Source of the DNA: Phycisphaerales bacterium
Lineage (GTDB): Bacteria > Planctomycetota > Phycisphaerae > UBA1845 > Fen-1342
Length of the DNA: 64,000 bases
NCBI GenBank assembly: GCA_016710275.1
Contig: JADJXS010000001.1
Span: forward strand, 1,116,001 to 1,180,000
Direction: 5' to 3'
Positions 25,438 to 34,700 of the stretch are shown here, piece by piece. Position numbers and translations under genes: made by a program. The notes beneath the pieces were generated by a model. The model made no database searches. It was not told the DNA's origin and saw nothing but the letters and a program-made list of their open reading frames with translations. Every line of letters begins with the position of its first letter. The stretch's first letter is position 1.

Positions 25438-25824
25438 TCATGCGCCCTGGGGACGACTGATCTCGATCGGCCGGCGATTCTCATCCACGGCGACGTATAT
25501 CAGCGTCGCTTCCGTCACCAGCGTCGTGCCGCGCGGGTTCACGAACGGCTCCGCCTCCACGGATACCTTCACCGTGATCGACGTGCGGCCGACCTTCACC
25601 ACCTCCGTGAAGAAGCTCAGCATGTCGCCCACGAACACCGGCTGCTTGAACTCGACCGAGTGCATCGCCACGGTGACGAACCGCTGGGCGGCAAAGCGAT
25701 GAGCCTCCACCGCGCCGGCCTGGTCGATGTGGCTCAGCAGCACGCCGCCGAAGATCGTGCCGTGGGCGTTGGTGTCGCGCGGCATCATCATCACGCGAAT
25801 GGCCGGGCATCTGCCGTCCGCCAT
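25438..25824 (-). CDS. Acyl-CoA thioesterase, YciA-like hotdog fold
   Basis: A 128-residue hotdog-fold thioesterase. The conserved block MPRDTNAHGTIFGGVLLSHI contains the catalytic Asp/Asn region and the helix of the fold; KQPVFVGDMLSFFTEVVKVG follows. ATG 25824 has CGGAG seven bases upstream and gives the usual length (about 130 residues); the frame extends to 25935 without conserved sequence. Family members hydrolyse short to medium acyl-CoA in the cytoplasm. It converges with carA (35-base gap) and is transcribed away from the tRNA gene. Confidence 0.87.
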   Translation of the reverse strand: MADGRCPAIRVMMMPRDTNAHGTIFGGVLLSHIDQAGAVEAHRFAAQRFVTVAMHSVEFKQPVFVGDMLSFFTEVVKVGRTSITVKVSVEAEPFVNPRGTTLVTEATLIYVAVDENRRPIEISRPQGA

Positions 25825-26188
25825 GGAGTGGCTCCGAAAGGGGGGATCAGGGGCCGTCAGGGGCTGACCGGCCAGCATCGAAAGTGTAGCGGCCGCCCGT
25901 CCCGCGGCGCGGCGAGCCGGGCTTTCCGCTGTCATTGGCGGGCGAAAACGCCGGGTTGACAGTGCCGCCGGCGGTCCGCTACCTTACCCCGCTCGGCGTT
26001 GCCACCGCCGAGCCTTATCACCGCTCGTTCGGGCATGCGGACCGGGTTTCCCGGTTCCGCGGCGGGACGCACGCCTCGCGACGTGCGGCTCGGGCCTCCG
26101 GGCGGTTCCCCTTGTCGCGCTTGCTGACAGTGGCAATGACGGGCGTCGCGCCATTGGGCCGCTTGTAATCCCATTTGGCGCAACTGTT
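25825..26188. other. Region upstream of tRNA-Gln with promoter-like elements
   Basis: No gene is seen. TTGACA at 25956-25961 with TACCTT at 25980-25985 (spacing 18) is a weak sigma-70-type candidate reading toward the tRNA, about 200 bases before it. TGTAAT at 26164-26169 is a better-placed -10 candidate. Confidence 0.4.
26164..26169 (+). promoter_or_regulatory. TGTAAT -10 candidate for tRNA-Gln
   Basis: TGTAAT matches five of six consensus bases and lies 19 bases before the first base of the tRNA, giving a start at about 26176. No clear -35 is at 17 bases. Confidence 0.4.
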
Positions 26189-26259
26189 TACCCGGTAGTG
26201 TAACGGTAGCACCCCAGGTTTTGGTCCTGGTTGTCCTGGTTCAAATCCAGGCCGGGTAG
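26189..26259 (+). tRNA. tRNA-Gln (UUG)
   Basis: The acceptor stem pairs TACCCGG (26189-26195) with CCGGGTA (26252-26258), all seven pairs. The anticodon stem CCAGG/CCTGG encloses the loop TTTTGGT with anticodon TTG, which reads CAA glutamine codons. The T arm is CCTGG-TTCAAAT-CCAGG (26235-26251) and the D arm contains GTAACGGTAGCAC. The discriminator base is G and CCA is not encoded. All conserved positions fit a functional tRNA. Confidence 0.97.
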
Positions 26260-26382
26260 TGGCTTTGTCCGCATGCCGGCCGGACGCGCGCCATCCTCCC
26301 GCCGGCCCATGTGCGGGCGAGAGCGGCCCGTTCGGGTGCCGCCGTTTCGAAGGAGTCGCCCCCGCGGGGGCGTGTGTGTCGG

Positions 26383-27324
26383 ATGATGAACCTCAGGCTC
26401 TTCGCGGGACGAAGCAACCGGCCGCTGGCCGAGCAGATCTCGCGTTACCTGGGCGTGTCCCTGGGTCGCACACAGATCGAAAATTTCCCCGACGGCGAAA
26501 TTTCGCTCAAGCTGCACGAAGACGTTCGCGGCCGCGACGTGTTCATCGTGCAGTCCACCTGCGCCCCCGTCCACGAAAATCTCTTCGAACTGCTGACCTT
26601 CATTGACTGCCTGCGCCGCGCCAGCGCCCAGCGCATCACCGCGGTGATTCCCTATTTCGGCTACGCCCGGCAGGATCGCAAGGACGAGGGCCGCGTTCCG
26701 ATCACGGCCAAGCTGGTAGCCAACCTGCTGACGACGGCCGGCGCACAGCGCATCCTCACGCTGGACCTGCACGCCGCCCAGATTCAGGGGTTCTTCGACA
26801 TTCCGGTCGATCACCTGTCGGCCGAGCCGGTCATCACCACCCATTTCCATTCGCTGGACATCGGCGGCGCGACGCTGGTCAGCCCCGACATCGGAAACGC
26901 CAAGCGCGCCCGCGTCTACGCCGACCGGCTGGGCGGGGAGCTGGCGATCATCGACAAGCGCCGCATGAACGGGCACGAGACCACCTCGTACGCGATCATC
27001 GGCGAAGTGCGCGACAAGACCGTGCTGATGGTGGACGACATCATCGCCACGGCGGGCACGATCGTGCAGGCCTGCGAGATGGTTCGCAAGGCCGGCGCGC
27101 GGCGGATCATCGTCGCGGCCACGCACGGTGTGCTCTGCGGCCCGGCGGTCGAGCGCCTCGGCCGCTCGGGGATCGATCACCTGGCCGTCACGGACACGAT
27201 TCCGCAGAGTCGGAACCAGGCGGCGCTCGCGAACCTGCGGGTGCTGAGCGTCGGCGATCTTCTGGGCGAAGCGATTCGCCGCATCCATCGAAACGAGTCA
27301 GTCAGCAGTCTGTTCCTGAAATAA
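26383..27324 (+). CDS. prs: Ribose-phosphate pyrophosphokinase
   Basis: A 313-residue PRPP synthetase. Features: FPDGEISLKLHEDVRGRDVF, the substrate loop VIPYFGYARQDRKDEGR, LDLHAAQIQGFFDIPVDHL and the PRPP motif VLMVDDIIATAGTI. It transfers pyrophosphate from ATP to ribose 5-phosphate, feeding nucleotide, histidine and tryptophan synthesis. Two ATGs (26383 and 26386) directly precede NLRLFAG; the upstream part of the frame is not conserved. It is followed after 56 bases by the L25 gene, the order prs-ctc-pth that is common in bacteria. Confidence 0.96.
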   Translation: MMNLRLFAGRSNRPLAEQISRYLGVSLGRTQIENFPDGEISLKLHEDVRGRDVFIVQSTCAPVHENLFELLTFIDCLRRASAQRITAVIPYFGYARQDRKDEGRVPITAKLVANLLTTAGAQRILTLDLHAAQIQGFFDIPVDHLSAEPVITTHFHSLDIGGATLVSPDIGNAKRARVYADRLGGELAIIDKRRMNGHETTSYAIIGEVRDKTVLMVDDIIATAGTIVQACEMVRKAGARRIIVAATHGVLCGPAVERLGRSGIDHLAVTDTIPQSRNQAALANLRVLSVGDLLGEAIRRIHRNESVSSLFLK

Positions 27325-27380
27325 GAGTCGCCATGTGAATCGCGCCGCCCCGAGGCGGGGCGCGCCAGCGGGAGTGAGTC

Positions 27381-28028
27381 ATGCAGGTCGCAAACGTCAA
27401 GGGTGAGAAGCGCAGCGCCGGCGGTCGGCACGCCAACGAGCGCCTGCGCCGCCGCGGCATGTTGCCGGCGGTGATCTATGGCCACGGCGAAGCGCCCCAG
27501 AGCGTCGCCGTCAGCCGTCACGACTTCGAGATCGCGCTGCACGCGCTGCAGCACGTCATCGCGCTGGAGGTTGACGGCGCGAAGCAGCAGTACCTCGTGA
27601 AGGACGTGCAGTACGATCATCTGCACAAGGATCCGATCCACATCGATCTGATGCGGGTCGACGCCAATGAGCGCGTGCGCGTCAGTGTGGCGCTGGAGCT
27701 GAAGGGCACCCCGGCCGGCGCGGCACTGGGCGGGCAGATCACGCAGTTGCTCACCGACCTGCACATCGAGTGCCTGCTGATCGCCATTCCGGAGACGTTG
27801 CGGGTCGATATCGCCCATCTCGGGCTGAACCAGTCGGTCCACGTGCGCGAGCTGTCGCTGCCCGAGGGCGTCAAGGCGCTGCACTCCCCGGAGGAGCTGA
27901 TCTGCATCTGCCGCCTGCCGAAGGCCGCCGTCGAAACGGTTGCGACGGCGACGGGCGAAGGCGCTGCGGCCGAACCGGAGGTCATCGGCCGCGTGGCCAA
28001 GGACAAGGGCGACGAGGCGGCGCAGTAG
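27381..28028 (+). CDS. rplY: 50S ribosomal protein L25/Ctc family
   Basis: A 215-residue long-form L25 (Ctc/TL5 type). The N-terminal 5S-rRNA-binding domain starts MQVANVKGEKRSAGGRHANE and includes RRGMLPAVIYGHGEAPQSVA; the second, TL5-type domain contains DPIHIDLMRVDANERVRVSV and SVHVRELSLPEGVKALHSPE. It binds 5S rRNA in the large subunit. The preceding GGAG (about 27371) is a good ribosome site. The tail is Ala/Glu-rich. It lies between prs and pth as in many bacteria. Confidence 0.95.
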   Translation: MQVANVKGEKRSAGGRHANERLRRRGMLPAVIYGHGEAPQSVAVSRHDFEIALHALQHVIALEVDGAKQQYLVKDVQYDHLHKDPIHIDLMRVDANERVRVSVALELKGTPAGAALGGQITQLLTDLHIECLLIAIPETLRVDIAHLGLNQSVHVRELSLPEGVKALHSPEELICICRLPKAAVETVATATGEGAAAEPEVIGRVAKDKGDEAAQ

Positions 28029-28046
28029 CCGCCCCGTGTACCTGCG

Positions 28047-28634
28047 ATGGCGGATGCCTCGACGAAGCTGGTGGTCGGCCTCGGAAACCCCGGCCCGCGC
28101 TATGCCGATTCGCGGCATAACGTCGGGTTCCTGGTGGTGGAGGAGCTGGCCCGGCGATGGAAGACCGATGTGTCGCGATTCGATCGCGACTTTCAGGCCC
28201 TGATCGGCGAGGCCTGGCGCGGCGGGCGGCGGGTGCTGCTGCTCGAGCCGCAGACGTTCATGAACCTGTCCGGCCGCAGCGTCGGCGCCGTGCTGCGGTT
28301 CTACAAGCTGGAGTGGCCGGACGTGCTGATCGTGCTGGATGACATGGACCTGCCGCTCGGAGCGCTTCGCCTGCGGGCCGGCGGCTCGGCCGGCGGGCAC
28401 AACGGCCTGGCCGACGTCCTCCGCACCGCCGGCGGGGCCGAGGTGCCTCGCCTGCGGCTGGGAATCGGTCGCGGGCATGAGGCCGTGAGTTTCGTGCTGG
28501 GCGGATTCACGCCGCAGGAGCGAGAGGCCGTGACGGCGGCGACCGGCGCCGCGGCGGACGCGGCGGAGTGCTGGCTGAGCGAGGGCATGACGACGGCGAT
28601 GAACCGCTTCAATCGCCGTCGCGACGCGGAATGA
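28047..28634 (+). CDS. pth: Peptidyl-tRNA hydrolase
   Basis: A 195-residue bacterial Pth. The signature KLVVGLGNPGPRYADSRHNV contains the catalytic His (RHNVGF), and MNLSGRSVGAVLRFY, VLIVLDDMDLPLGALRLRAG and GSAGGHNGLADV complete the active-site region. It releases peptides from tRNA after abortive translation. ATG 28047 is 18 bases after the L25 gene, so the two are probably co-transcribed. The length is standard. Confidence 0.96.
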   Translation: MADASTKLVVGLGNPGPRYADSRHNVGFLVVEELARRWKTDVSRFDRDFQALIGEAWRGGRRVLLLEPQTFMNLSGRSVGAVLRFYKLEWPDVLIVLDDMDLPLGALRLRAGGSAGGHNGLADVLRTAGGAEVPRLRLGIGRGHEAVSFVLGGFTPQEREAVTAATGAAADAAECWLSEGMTTAMNRFNRRRDAE

Positions 28635-28683
28635 CCGGGATGAAATGCGGCGCGCTTCGGTCGTGCCGCCAAGGAGACCGACG

Positions 28684-29184
28684 TTGAAACGCTACGAAGG
28701 AATGTTCCTGTTCGATTCCGCCGCCGTCCACGACTGGGCGGGGATGGAGAAGGAAGTGCGCCGCCTGATGGAGCGCATCGGCGGCAACCTGCTGCTGTGC
28801 GTCAAGTTCGACGAGCGCAAGCTGGCCTATGAGATCAACCGGCGCAAGCGCGGCACGTACGTGCTGACCTATTTCGAGGCCGCGGGGGACAAGATCCCCG
28901 AACTGGAGCGCAACGCGCAGCTCAGCGAAATGCTGCTGCGGCACATCGTCCTGCGCGCCACCATCACTGACGCGCGGCTGGCCGAGTTGAAGGCCCATCC
29001 GCCGGAGACGCCGTTGTCGCCGGCCGGGGCCGAGCGCCGCCACGACGACGACCGCGACTACCGGGATCGCGGCGATCGCGGCGATCGCGGTGATCGGGGA
29101 GACCGGGGAGACCGCGGAGATCGCGGCCCGCGGCGGCGTGAGCGCGAGGGTGAGCCGGGTGAGGAGTTCGCCGTCGGCGAATAG
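28684..29184 (+). CDS. rpsF: 30S ribosomal protein S6 with a charged repeat tail
   Basis: A 166-residue S6. TTG 28684 is the start because AAGGAG (28671-28676) lies seven bases upstream and it gives the usual N-terminus LKRYEGMFLFDS. The S6 ferredoxin-like fold covers about residues 1-105 (KFDERKLAYEINRRKRGTYV). It then has a long charged tail of repeated Arg-Gly-Asp units encoded by a 9-bp repeat (29065-29127) and an acidic end. S6 binds 16S rRNA with S18, whose gene is two genes downstream; ssb lies between, the common rpsF-ssb-rpsR order. The tail is longer than in most S6. Confidence 0.95.
   Translation: MKRYEGMFLFDSAAVHDWAGMEKEVRRLMERIGGNLLLCVKFDERKLAYEINRRKRGTYVLTYFEAAGDKIPELERNAQLSEMLLRHIVLRATITDARLAELKAHPPETPLSPAGAERRHDDDRDYRDRGDRGDRGDRGDRGDRGDRGPRRREREGEPGEEFAVGE
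29065..29127 (+). repeat. 9-bp coding tandem repeat in rpsF
   Basis: Seven imperfect 9-bp units close to GATCGCGGC encode consecutive Asp-Arg-Gly triplets in the S6 tail. Unit number may vary by slippage without breaking the frame, since the unit is a multiple of three. Confidence 0.8.
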
Positions 29185-29250
29185 CCGCCTGCGGCGTGGG
29201 ATTGTCACGGGGCAGCGCCGGGCGCGAACCGTCCGGCACAGGAGTCGGCG

Positions 29251-29703
29251 ATGGCCAGCTTCAACAAGGTGATCCTGCTGGGCAACCTGACGCGGGATCC
29301 GCAGCTCAAGTACCTGCCGAGCAACACCGCCGTGTGCGAGATCGGGCTGGCGGTCAATCACCGCTGGCGCGACAAGGAGGGCGTGCAGCGCGAGGAAGTC
29401 TGCTTCGTCGATGCGTCCTGTTTCGGCAAGGCCGGTGAGGTCATTAACCAGTACATGACCAAGGGCCGCCAGATTCTGATCGAGGGCCGGCTCAAATATG
29501 ACACCTGGACCTCCACCGACGGCGCCAAGCGCAGCAAGCACTCGATCGTGATCGACAATTTCACGTTCGTGGGCAGTCGCGAAGGCGGCGAGGGCGGCGG
29601 CGCCCCGGCCGGCCGCGCCGCGGGGCCGCGCTCCGAACCGGCCGCCGAACCGGCGGCCCGCGCCGACGTGCCGCCCGGCGGCTACGACGACATCCCGTTC
29701 TAG
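29251..29703 (+). CDS. ssb: Single-stranded DNA-binding protein
   Basis: A 150-residue SSB. The OB fold starts MASFNKVILLGNLTRDPQLK and contains EVCFVDASCFGKAGEVINQY and RQILIEGRLKYDTW. After a Gly/Ala/Pro-rich linker it ends in YDDIPF, the acidic tip that recruits replication and repair partners. AGGAG lies eight bases before ATG 29251. The position between rpsF and rpsR is the classic arrangement. Length and motifs are all normal. Confidence 0.96.
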   Translation: MASFNKVILLGNLTRDPQLKYLPSNTAVCEIGLAVNHRWRDKEGVQREEVCFVDASCFGKAGEVINQYMTKGRQILIEGRLKYDTWTSTDGAKRSKHSIVIDNFTFVGSREGGEGGGAPAGRAAGPRSEPAAEPAARADVPPGGYDDIPF

Positions 29704-29756
29704 GAATCAACCGCCGCGTCTTGTGCGGCGCAGAACCACGACAGAGGAACTGATTC

Positions 29757-30035
29757 ATGAGAATGCGAACCCGACCCGGTTTGACCGCGGCACAGGCCGC
29801 CAAGAAGCGCAAGAAGAAGCTCAAGCGCGCCGCTGAGGCGGCCCGCACGCGAACCAAGCTCGCGGACATCGAGGACATTGACTACAAGAACACCGGCCTG
29901 CTCCAGCGGCTTGTCAGCGCGCAGGGCAAGGCGTTTTCGCGCAAGCGAACGGGCCTCGAGGCCGCTGCGCAGCGCCGCGTGACGATCGCGCTGAAGCGCG
30001 CCCGCTTCATGGCGCTGATGCCGTATGTGACGTGA
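29757..30035 (+). CDS. rpsR: 30S ribosomal protein S18
   Basis: A 92-residue S18-family protein. After a basic N-terminal extension (KKRKKKLKRAAEAAR) the conserved core reads IEDIDYKNTGLLQRLVSAQG and KAFSRKRTGLEAAAQRRVTI, ending in ALKRARFMALMPYV. S18 binds S6 and 16S rRNA in the platform of the small subunit. GAGGAA precedes the ATG by about seven bases. It sits after ssb and before rplI, as in many bacteria. Confidence 0.95.
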   Translation: MRMRTRPGLTAAQAAKKRKKKLKRAAEAARTRTKLADIEDIDYKNTGLLQRLVSAQGKAFSRKRTGLEAAAQRRVTIALKRARFMALMPYVT

Positions 30036-30195
30036 TCGGCCGCTGCGATCGAGCAGGGCGAAGGTCGGCGCGCCGGAAGCGGCGCACGCCGGCACGCCGC
30101 GATTGGGCGGCGCATCACGGAACAGGGACACTACCCGCGCGCTCCGCGCGCGATCGACCCCGCGCACCAGCGCGGCAGAATTCGGAGAGATTGGG

Positions 30196-30696
30196 ATGCG
30201 ACTCTTGCTGTTGAAGGACGTGCGGCGGCTGGGCCACCTCGGCGACGTGGTGGATGTCCGGGCCGGCTATGCGCGGAACTATCTGCTCCCGCAGCGCCTG
30301 GCGACCGAGCCGACCGAGGAAAACATCAAGGCCATCGAGGCCGATCGCAAGCGCGCCACGGCCGAGCGCGCCAAGCGCAACGAGCAGTTCGCCGGACTGG
30401 CGGCGCGCCTGGCCGACGCCTCCGTCACGATCGAAGCGGCGGCCAACCCCGAGGGAACGCTCTACGGGTCGGTCGGCCCGACGCATGTGGCCGAGGCGCT
30501 GCAGGCCCAGGGCTTCGAGGTGCTGGCCTCGCACGTGCTCCTCGATCCGCCGATTCGCACGCTCGACAACCGCACCGTCAAGCTCGAATTCACGGACGAG
30601 ATCACGGCTTCGGTGAAGGTCTGGGTTGTGCGCGAAGGCGCGATCGAGGCGGCCGAGAGCGCGACGACGGCGCCCGCAGCCCCGGCCGCGGAATAG
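30196..30696 (+). CDS. rplI: 50S ribosomal protein L9
   Basis: A 166-residue L9. The N-terminal 23S-rRNA-binding domain starts MRLLLLKDVRRLGHLGDVVD and contains VRAGYARNYLLPQRLA; the long helix (IKAIEADRKRATAERAKRNE) leads to the C-terminal domain (LYGSVGPTHVAEALQAQGFE). ATG 30196 has GGAGAG upstream; the frame's earlier codons are unrelated. It ends the ribosomal operon, 160 bases after rpsR, and converges with the dockerin-like gene at 30718. Confidence 0.96.
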   Translation: MRLLLLKDVRRLGHLGDVVDVRAGYARNYLLPQRLATEPTEENIKAIEADRKRATAERAKRNEQFAGLAARLADASVTIEAAANPEGTLYGSVGPTHVAEALQAQGFEVLASHVLLDPPIRTLDNRTVKLEFTDEITASVKVWVVREGAIEAAESATTAPAAPAAE

Positions 30697-30717
30697 CCGC
30701 GCGGCCCGCCCCGGCGG

Positions 30718-31710
30718 TCACTCGCCGAGCAGCAGGTTCACGAACGGGTCAATGTCGAAGTTCGTGAGCACGCCGTCGCCGTCGGCATCCACCGCGGCCA
30801 GGTCGCAGCCGGGATAGGCCGCGGCATAGGCAGCCGCGTCGGTCAGCGCCAGCACGAACGGATCAATGTCGAAGTTCGTCACCTGCCCGTCGCAGTTGTA
30901 ATCGCCGGCCGGCAGCGGCGATCGCGCGACGTACGTCAGCGCGTTGGCGAGCAGCACGGCGCCGTCGGTGGCGGCATCCCAATAGGCGGACGCGACCACG
31001 TCGCTCGACACGGGATGAAAGCCCAGTTCCACCACGCGCGGATTCGGCGGCAGCGCCACTAGCGTGTGCCCCGTGTTCCACAGCGCCACTTTGACCGAGC
31101 CGGGCGTCACATTCATCTCCAGCGGGCGATACCCGCCGAAAATCCCCGATGAGTTCACCCCCCAGCGGGTAATGAACGTACTCACCCCCTCGAGCAGCGG
31201 GTGATCCGGGATCAGGATCGCCCCCAGCTCGCCCGCCCCCTGCGCATACCCCAGCGTCCCCGGCGAGAGGTTGATCGGAATCGCGACATAATCACCCTCC
31301 TGCCAGCGCCCCAGCAACTGTCGCGCGGTGTTGCTGCTGGTATTGGCGAAGAGCGATACGACCACCCCGCCGCCCCCATCGACGTAATCCGCCAGCGCAT
31401 TGCCCATCGCAACCGAGTCATCGAACGAATCGTTCGACCACACGATCACGGCGTCCCATTGCGCGAACTCCGCCGGCGTCGGCGTACCCGGCCCGAAGCG
31501 CGTGGCGTTGAAGATGTCCACGGCGCTGAATCGCCCCGTGGCCATCAGCTTGTCGCGAACGTCCGTATAGCGCGTGTTCGTCTGCTCCATCACGGTGTTG
31601 GATGCCGCCGCAACGATCGCCACGTGCGGCAGATCGCCGGCGGCGGCAGTCGTGGTGATCAGCACGGCAAGGCCGCCGACGGCCGCCGACAGGCACAGGG
31701 TCAAGCGCAT
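30718..31710 (-). CDS. Secreted protein with double NFDIDPFV module
   Basis: A 330-residue exported protein. ATG 31710 has GGAGG seven bases upstream and gives a signal peptide (MRLTLCLSAAVGGLAVLITT, then TAAAG). The main domain (about 22-255) resembles glutamine-amidotransferase-like or ThuA-like folds: DAVIVWSNDSF, ADYVDGGGGVVVSLFAN, DHPLLEGV. The C-terminus carries two calcium-loop repeats, GDYNCDGQVTNFDIDPFVLA and DADGDGVLTNFDIDPFVNLL, similar to type I dockerin repeats. Catalytic residues for a hydrolase are not evident. Shared modules at 36313, 38278, 58381 and 60623 suggest a common surface-attachment or assembly role. Confidence 0.8.
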   Translation of the reverse strand: MRLTLCLSAAVGGLAVLITTTAAAGDLPHVAIVAAASNTVMEQTNTRYTDVRDKLMATGRFSAVDIFNATRFGPGTPTPAEFAQWDAVIVWSNDSFDDSVAMGNALADYVDGGGGVVVSLFANTSSNTARQLLGRWQEGDYVAIPINLSPGTLGYAQGAGELGAILIPDHPLLEGVSTFITRWGVNSSGIFGGYRPLEMNVTPGSVKVALWNTGHTLVALPPNPRVVELGFHPVSSDVVASAYWDAATDGAVLLANALTYVARSPLPAGDYNCDGQVTNFDIDPFVLALTDAAAYAAAYPGCDLAAVDADGDGVLTNFDIDPFVNLLLGE

Positions 31711-31747
31711 GGTGGATCCTCCGGTATCCGGGTCGCCCGCAGCCGCC

Positions 31748-31753
31748 ATGATA
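31748..31753 (-). promoter_or_regulatory. TATCAT -10-like box (minus) for the 31710 gene
   Basis: On the minus strand this reads TATCAT, about 38 bases before the start codon at 31710, which leaves room for the GGAGG site in the leader. No good -35 is seen. Confidence 0.35.
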
Positions 31754-31799
31754 GCACCCACGCCCCGAAATCCCCCGCAAACCCGCCGTCCGCGGCGGC

Positions 31800-34700
31800 T
31801 CAGGCCAGGGAATGGGCCAGTTCAGGACTGGGTGCAAATCCGCGCCGCAGCGTGTTTTCCGTGATCGCCCGCGGCTCGCAGAATTGCAGCAGGTAGTCCG
31901 GCCCGCCGGCCTTGCTCCCCATCCCGCTCATCTTGAACCCGCCGAAAGGATGCAGGTCCACCAATGCCCCCGTGATCCGCCGGTTGATATAGAAGTTCCC
32001 GCACTCACATTCCTCCCGGGCGCGGGCGATGTTCGCCGGGCTGCGCGAGAAGATGCCGCCGGTCAGCGCATAGTCGGTGCCGTTGAAGATCTCGATCGCG
32101 TCGTCAAAATCGCGGGCCTTGATCACCGCCAGCACCGGTCCAAAAATCTCCTCCTGCGCGATCCGCGCATCGGGCGGAACCGCCGCGAAAATGTGCGGCC
32201 CGATGTACCACCCGCCCAGCTCCTCCCGCAGCCGCCGCGTGTCCGTTTCCAGTGCACAGGTCGCTTCGCGCTTTCCGATCTCGATGTATTCGCGAATCTT
32301 GTCGAAGGCCTCGCGATCCGCCACCGGCGGCACGAACGTGGCCGGATCATCAGCCGGCCCGACCGACAGCGACCGCGCCGCCTCGATCAGCCGGTGCAGG
32401 AATTTGTCATACACCGCCTCCAGCACGATCACCCGGCTGCATGCCGAGCACTTTTGCCCCGCATAGCCGAACGCCGAATGCGCAACGCCGCGCACCGCCT
32501 CATCCAGATCCGCGTCGGAATCCACGATGACGGCGTTCTTCCCCCCCAGTTCCGCGATCACGCGCTTTACCCCGGGTTGGGCGGTCAGCATTTGCGCCGC
32601 GGTGCGGTGAATGGCGCACCCGACCGCCCGCGACCCCGTGAACGCGATCATGTTCACACGCGGATGGCGCACCAGCGCATCGCCGACGATGTGTCCCGGA
32701 CCGGGCAGGTAGTTCAGGACGCCCGGCGGCAGACCGGCCTCCTCCAGAATTTCCTGCAGCCGCGCCGCGATCACCATCGCCTGCTCGGCCGGCTTCATCA
32801 CCACGGTATTGCCCGTCGCCAGCGCCGCCGTCGTCATGCCGCACAAAATCGCCAGCGGAAAATTCCACGGCGCAATCACCGCCACCACCCCGCGCGGCGC
32901 GTAGGTGTACTCGTTGGTCTCCCCCGGCACGTCGCGCCGTCGCACGTTCTCCGCCAGCCGGATCATCTCCCGCCCGTAGAAATTGCAGAAATCGATCGCC
33001 TCCGAGATGTCTCCATCCGCCTCGCGCCACGGCTTGCCGTTCTCGATCGTCTCCAGCGCCGTCAACTCGAAGCGCCGCCGCTCGATGATCCGCGCCGCCT
33101 CAAACAGCACCTCGGCCCGCTCATGCGGCGACACCCGCCGCCACGACGCGAACGCATCCGCCGCCGCCAGCGCCGCCCGGTCCGCCAGCGCCGCATCCGC
33201 CTGCGCCACCCGCGCGATTTTCTCCGCCGGGCGATTCGGGCTGACCGTGTCCGCCCACACCCCGCTTTCGACGCGCTGGCCGCCGATCACCAGCGGGATC
33301 GATCGCCCGAATCCCGCCCGCACGCTGGCAAGCGCCTCGATCAGGCGGGCGCGGTTTTCAGGCCGGGTGTAATCGACGTTGGGGACGTTTTCGAAGGGAT
33401 TCATGATGACCTGGTCCAGCTCGCGCCGCACGAGCGGCGATTGTCGCGATGGCGGCGTCCGCGCGCCGATCCACTCGGGGTTTTCCAGCAACTCATCCAC
33501 GGGCGTGTCTTCCGACACCGTCTGCCGCAGGAAGGACTCATTCGCGGTGTTCTCGAGCAGGCGGCGGATCAGATACGCCATGCCCGGCAGCAATTCGCCA
33601 TACGGCGTGTACACCCGCACCCGCCGGCCCATCTCCACCGCGGCGCGCTTGATCGGATCGCCCATCCCGTACAGCGCCTGCAGCTCGTGATGCGCCGGCG
33701 GCGCCTCGAGCGCCTCACTCAGCGCCATCGCCACCGCCAGTGACCGCACGTTGTGGCTTGCGAAGGCGGTGTGAATGTGTTCGTGATTCTCCATCAGCAC
33801 CCGCGAAACGCGCTCATACGCCGCGTCCGACTCCCACTTCTGCCGCCACACCGGGCACGGCCAGTGCTGCTGGTCGGCCATCACCGTCTCGGTGTCCCAG
33901 TAGGCGCCCTTCACCAGCCGCACCCACAGCGGCGTCCCGCGCCGCCGCGCATAGGCGATGATCTCGGCCACGTCCCGATCGATGTCGCGCAGGTACGCCT
34001 GCAGCACCACGCCGACGTGCGGATAATCGCGGAATTCACCCTCGAGAAAAATCTCGCGGCAGATCTCCAGCGTGAGGTCCTTGATCGCGTAATGCTCCAT
34101 ATCGACGTGCAAATGCGTCCCGTGACGCATCGCCTCGCGCAGCAGCGGCCGCAGCCGCTCCTTGACGATCCGCTTCGTGTTCTCCGGGTCGATCGCGTCA
34201 AACTGGCTGAACAGCGACGTCAGCTTCACCGAGCAGTTCACCCGCGGCAGCGGCCGTCCCTCGGCCTCATCCACGTGCGCCACGCCGCTCCACGTCCGCG
34301 CGCTGCGCGACAGCCGCGTGATCAGGTCGAGGTAGATTCCGTGATAATGCAGCGCCTCCGCTTCACTGACCGCCGCCTCCCCCAGCACGTCGATCGTGAA
34401 GGCCAGCTTCTGCCGCCGCATCCGCAGCAGCGTGCGCTCCGCCTCCTGCGGCGTGCTGCCCGCGATGAAGCGATGCGCCATGCGCGTGCTGGCGAACCGT
34501 GCCGCGTGCGCCGTCAGCGTCGCCGGCAGGCTGCGCGTGCTGCGAAAATCGGCGAAGCGCGAGAACCAGTCAATGAAGCGGCTGCGCGGCGGGTCCAGTT
34601 CGGCCAGCGGACTCTTCGCCCGGCGATCGGGCACGGCGGCGAAGTACTCGCGCACATGGCGGGCCACGTCGGCCGCGTCCGTCATCGTCGGCAGCGCGTC

